Shown in pieces: positions 60,829 through 64,000 of a stretch of 64,000 bases of DNA. Within the stretch, counting starts at the first letter, position 1, and each line of letters opens with the position of its first letter. The notes beneath the pieces were generated by a model, which did no database searches, was not told the DNA's origin, and was given only the letters and a program-made list of their open reading frames with translations. The position numbers and the translations under genes are program-made. Source of the DNA: Trachythela sp. YZ-2020 (Eukaryota > Cnidaria > Anthozoa > Malacalcyonacea > Clavulariidae); the NCBI GenBank assembly GCA_016169945.1, contig JADLSH010000199.1:4140001-4204000 (forward strand), read 5' to 3'.

Positions 60829-61533
60829 GGTGGCTCGATACAGTTTTCAAAAATTCAGGTGTCCAACACTTTGAAATTTTTAAACTCCGTATTTTTAGGT
60901 TTTATTCACCAGGTATCGGAGTTTTCATATATTTTGATCTATCTACTTTCAAATTATGTTAGTTTTAGTAACAGATAGTTCGTTACTATGGCAACATACG
61001 CGTGCAAAATTCACTCCAAAATAGCCTATCGCCTCGTGTAGTTGGAAAAGAAGCACGGTGACCCCCAATTTTTTTTCGTGCATTATTTTACTTGCAAGAC
61101 AGACTAACAATAAGCAAAATATAAAAAAATTCTGTAATGCCAATTTTTTGAAAAAGGCAAAAATGTCGTTTTCTTCAATAAACTTTTTTTGGCATTACAG
61201 AATTTTTTTATTTTTGGTATAATGAAAGATTTTTGCGGTGCAATACAGCATGCAAAATTTGAACATAGGTCACCGGACAAAATAATGAGATATAGCGCAT
61301 TGTTTTTCAAAAATGGAATTTTTTAATGACGTCAGCAATTGACATGAAAACGGTATATAACACGCGCAATGACGCGAGATGGCGCGAGCAACTGCTCACG
61401 TCAGGTCATTTTGGAAGTTCTTTCGTTAATATTCCCGCGCGCACAAATGGTCACGCGGGTTTGTTCATAGAGTATGAAGTTTTGTTTTCGTGATTCTTGA
61501 ATAAGGTTTTTGTGATTACTATATCTAGCCACC
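60829..61533. mobile_element. TTAA-flanked MITE, 705 bp
   Basis: TTAA-GGTGGCTCGATACAG at the left, CTATATCTAGCCACC-TTAA at the right; terminal match 11 of 12. Inside, ATTCTGTAATGCCAA and TTGGCATTACAGAAT make a second hairpin. No gene. Confidence 0.83.
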
Positions 61534-61559
61534 TTAAGGGGCACTATCAAAACAAAAAA

Positions 61560-63585
61560 ATTATTATTTTCAATCTGGCGACACAGATAAATATAAATTA
61601 TACAGAAATAAAATTCTAACTCTTACACGCATAAGTAAAAAACTTTACTTTCACACGTACTTTGAAAATAATATCAAGAATATGAAAAAGACTTGGGAAG
61701 GTATTAATAATCTGATAAATCACAAAAAAAGGAACCATAAGCAGATAACAGCAATTAAGTGCCAAAATATAAATGACACCACACAAAATACCTCTGAAAT
61801 TTCTAATATTTTAAATAAACATTTCTCAACAATTGGTCAAAAACTAGCCTCCAGTTTATCAGTAATTCTACAAAGCATTTTAGTGACTATTTATCCACGG
61901 ATCAACATGCCCACTCTTTCTTTTTCAATCCTGTAACCTCACTTGAAGTGGAATATGAAATAGCATCAATGCCAATAAACAAAGCACACGGACTGTATTC
62001 ATGCCCTACCCGCATAATAAAATGTGCTAAGGAAATTATATCAAAACCCTTACAAGAAATTCTGAATTTATCTATTCTAAGTGGAGTATACCCATCTAAA
62101 TTAAAACATGCTAAAGTAATTCGTATTTTTAAAAATGACGATGAAACTGAACCAGGAAATTACAGACCAATTTCTTTGCTTTCTAATTTTAATAGAATAT
62201 TTGAAAAATTACTTTACAAACGAATTAAGTCATTCTTTGAGGAAAATGATGTATTGTTCAAATCTCAATTTGGTTTCCGTGAGAAACATTCTACACAACA
62301 TGCTATTTTAGATATAGTAAATGATATACAAGATAATATGGATAAAAAGATGTTTTCGTGTGGTATTTTCATTGATCTAGAAAAAGGTTTTGATACTGTT
62401 GATCACACTATACTATTGCGAAAATTAAATCATTATAGTATTAGAGGATCTATCAATAACTGGTTTAATTCATATCTAACAGGGCGTACACAAACAACCC
62501 AAATTGGAATGGAAATCTCAAATAAAGAGGAAAATGCTCATGGCGTGCCACAAGGCTCTGTTTTAGGACCACTACTTTTCTTAATATATATCAATGATAT
62601 TCATAGATGTTCTAATATATTCAAATTCTGTTTATTTACGCTGACAAAAAGTTAAAATCACTTGAGACAGTTGTCAATAGAGAATTGCTCAATGTTTGCG
62701 AATGGTTATCTACAAATAAATTATCACTGAATGCTAAAAAATCAAATTTTGTTATCTTCCACTCTTCTAAAAAGAAACATAGTTAATATTAAAATGCTTG
62801 ATAGTAGTTCAAATGAGCTAATTTCTATTGAACATAAAGAGTATGTAAAATACTTAGGAGTCTTAATTGACGAGAATCTTACCTGCATGGAAATACCACA
62901 TAGATAACATTGCTTCAAAAATAAGTAAGGCAATTGGTGTAGTTTCACGAATGAGACACCATTCTCTGATTTCTTTACTTATTCAAAGGAAGTACAAACA
63001 CATAACAGTAGACATTTTGCATCTTCTAACTTTTATATAAAATATGCTCGATTGAATAAGAAAAACTTATCCTTTGCTAAACTGGGAGCAAAAATATGGA
63101 ATAGTATTTGCCCTAAGATACGTAAACTAGGGAAAAAGACCTTTAACAAAATAATTAAAAAGTCACTTCTAACTGTATTGGAGGTTGAGGATGATTATGT
63201 TGATACACCTACGACAATCAAATTAATGACCAAACAATTGGCATCCACAAAAATATAATCACTCATGTTTATGTATGGTTATGTAATCAATATGTAATTA
63301 TTCTAGTGCGAAGCTTGTTTCATACCACGTATGAATTAAGTCTCGCAATATTCAGAAATATGGTATGTAATATTCTAGTGCATGGCATGCTTCGTAAGAA
63401 ACTTGCATGTTGTGCACTGGAAATATGATATTTATATTCATCTTTGGACTATATTTTACCAATTTATAAAATTATTTTTTACACTATCCGCCTCGATTAG
63501 CATTTGCTATTTGCGGATTAAGTGTATATCTATTGTATTATAGTGAAAAAGAATTAATAAATTGAATTGAATTGAATTGAACCGT
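61560..63585 (+). mobile_element. Non-LTR retrotransposon (CR1/jockey-like), 5'-truncated and mutated
   Basis: A pre-RT region at 61682-61850 (TWEGINNLINHKKRNHKQI), the RT domain in 61948-62655, a shifted continuation, and a C-terminal piece at 63052-63258 (FAKLGAKIWNSICPKIRKLG). The 3' end has AATAAATTGAATTGAATTGAATTGAACC, a pentamer tail. An endonuclease domain is not seen. Confidence 0.85.
61948..62655 (+). pseudogene. Non-LTR reverse transcriptase domain, frameshifted
   Basis: RT motifs in order: YRPISLLSNFNRIFEKLLYK, SQFGFREKHSTQHAILD, GIFIDLEKGFDTVDH (first catalytic Asp present) and GVPQGSVLGPLLFLIYINDI. The YADD box is damaged: after a one-base shift it reads YADKK, so the catalytic Asp pair is lost. 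Further stops follow at about 62780 and 62905. Encoded enzyme inactive. Confidence 0.87.
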
Positions 63586-63779
63586 GAGGAAAGTAATTGT
63601 TCTTCGAGCAATTTTTGCATATTCAAATGATGATTGAACAGTTGAATACTTCGATATGCATATTTTAATTCTTCCAGTCTCAGCTACATGCAGCATTTAT
63701 TTAAAATATAAAGTTTGCCGAATATCCTGTTTCAATCTTTCTTGCAAAGCGTTCTTCTAGAATGTCATATCACTCATAC

Positions 63780-63930
63780 TGTATAAAATATTGGAATAAA
63801 ATATTTGTTCAGAACGCAGGAAATCGTGTCTACGAGGTCCTAGATTTCAAAATTTCCCCGAGGAGGATTCTCCCGGACCCCCCTGCGAATGGGTGTCCTA
63901 CTGCATCAGTCGTCCTATTCTGCTGGATCT
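63780..63930 (+). repeat. GGGGG/CCCCC-type repeat fragment
   Basis: CAGAACGCAGGAAATCGTGT, TTTCAAAATTTCCCCGAGG and TCTCCCGGACCCCCCTGCG match the phrase order of the element at 51063-51343. Confidence 0.6.
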
Positions 63931-64000
63931 GCCCCTGTGTACATGAGTTCAGTAAAAATATGAAACGTGACTTGCGCAAGTTGAATTGTGCGGCTACTCA

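Larger units (their letters stand above)
60697..63690. mobile_element. Inverted repeats bracketing a MITE and a LINE
   Basis: ATGTAGCTAAGACCGGAAGA..AAGTATTCAACTGTTCAATCA at 60697-60758 is matched, inverted, at 63628-63690 (GATTGAACAGTTGAATACTT, TCTTCCAGTCTCAGCTACAT). The roughly 65-bp arms enclose a TTAA MITE and a LINE, both probably later insertions. Confidence 0.7.

Overview
This is a window of animal nuclear DNA. It has introns with GT..AG junctions, AATAAA signals, tRNA-derived SINEs, non-LTR retrotransposon fragments and very many small inverted-repeat (MITE-like) elements. The low GC, the element spectrum and the divergent class A receptor suggest a marine invertebrate, most likely a cnidarian. 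That placement is inference. There are no operons, CRISPR arrays or prokaryotic features.

Layout. (1) 1-2.6 kb: a pentanucleotide microsatellite, then an intronless class A GPCR on the + strand (1430-2398). (2) 4.27-44.02 kb: one large gene on the - strand. I joined 30 coding exons from the start codon at 44021 down to 4272. All splice phases agree and the frame stays open for 1323 codons. The N-terminal two thirds are charged and probably disordered. The last eight exons encode six tandem 34-residue TPR units plus part of a seventh, closely resembling TTC6. The gene is incomplete: its last visible exon ends in a splice donor and I found no further exon, so the rest probably lies left of position 1. 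If so, the GPCR is nested in one of its introns. Its introns hold most of the mobile elements, including a 2.8 kb element with about 158-bp terminal inverted repeats that carries a decayed zinc-binding-type gene (29172-31982). (3) 44.4-59.1 kb: a decayed tandem array whose unit is [promoter with E2F-like GGCGGGAAA sites] + [short intronless gene of unknown function, + strand] + [SLC46-type transporter, - strand]. The rightmost unit is intact (157-aa gene at 54219; four-exon 460-aa transporter at 55382-59085). The middle unit keeps its small gene (155 aa, 46365) but only exon 2 of the transporter. The leftmost keeps a promoter fragment and a piece of transporter exon 4, split by a SINE-bearing palindrome of about 460 bp. 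(4) 49.4-53.8 kb: a mobile-element island between units. (5) 59.2-64 kb: repeats, a TTAA-flanked MITE, and a broken non-LTR retrotransposon (61.6-63.58 kb).

No shared pathway links the GPCR, the TPR protein and the transporter. The best candidates for something undescribed are the small-protein/SLC46 repeat unit with its E2F-like promoter and the 2.8 kb inverted-repeat element.
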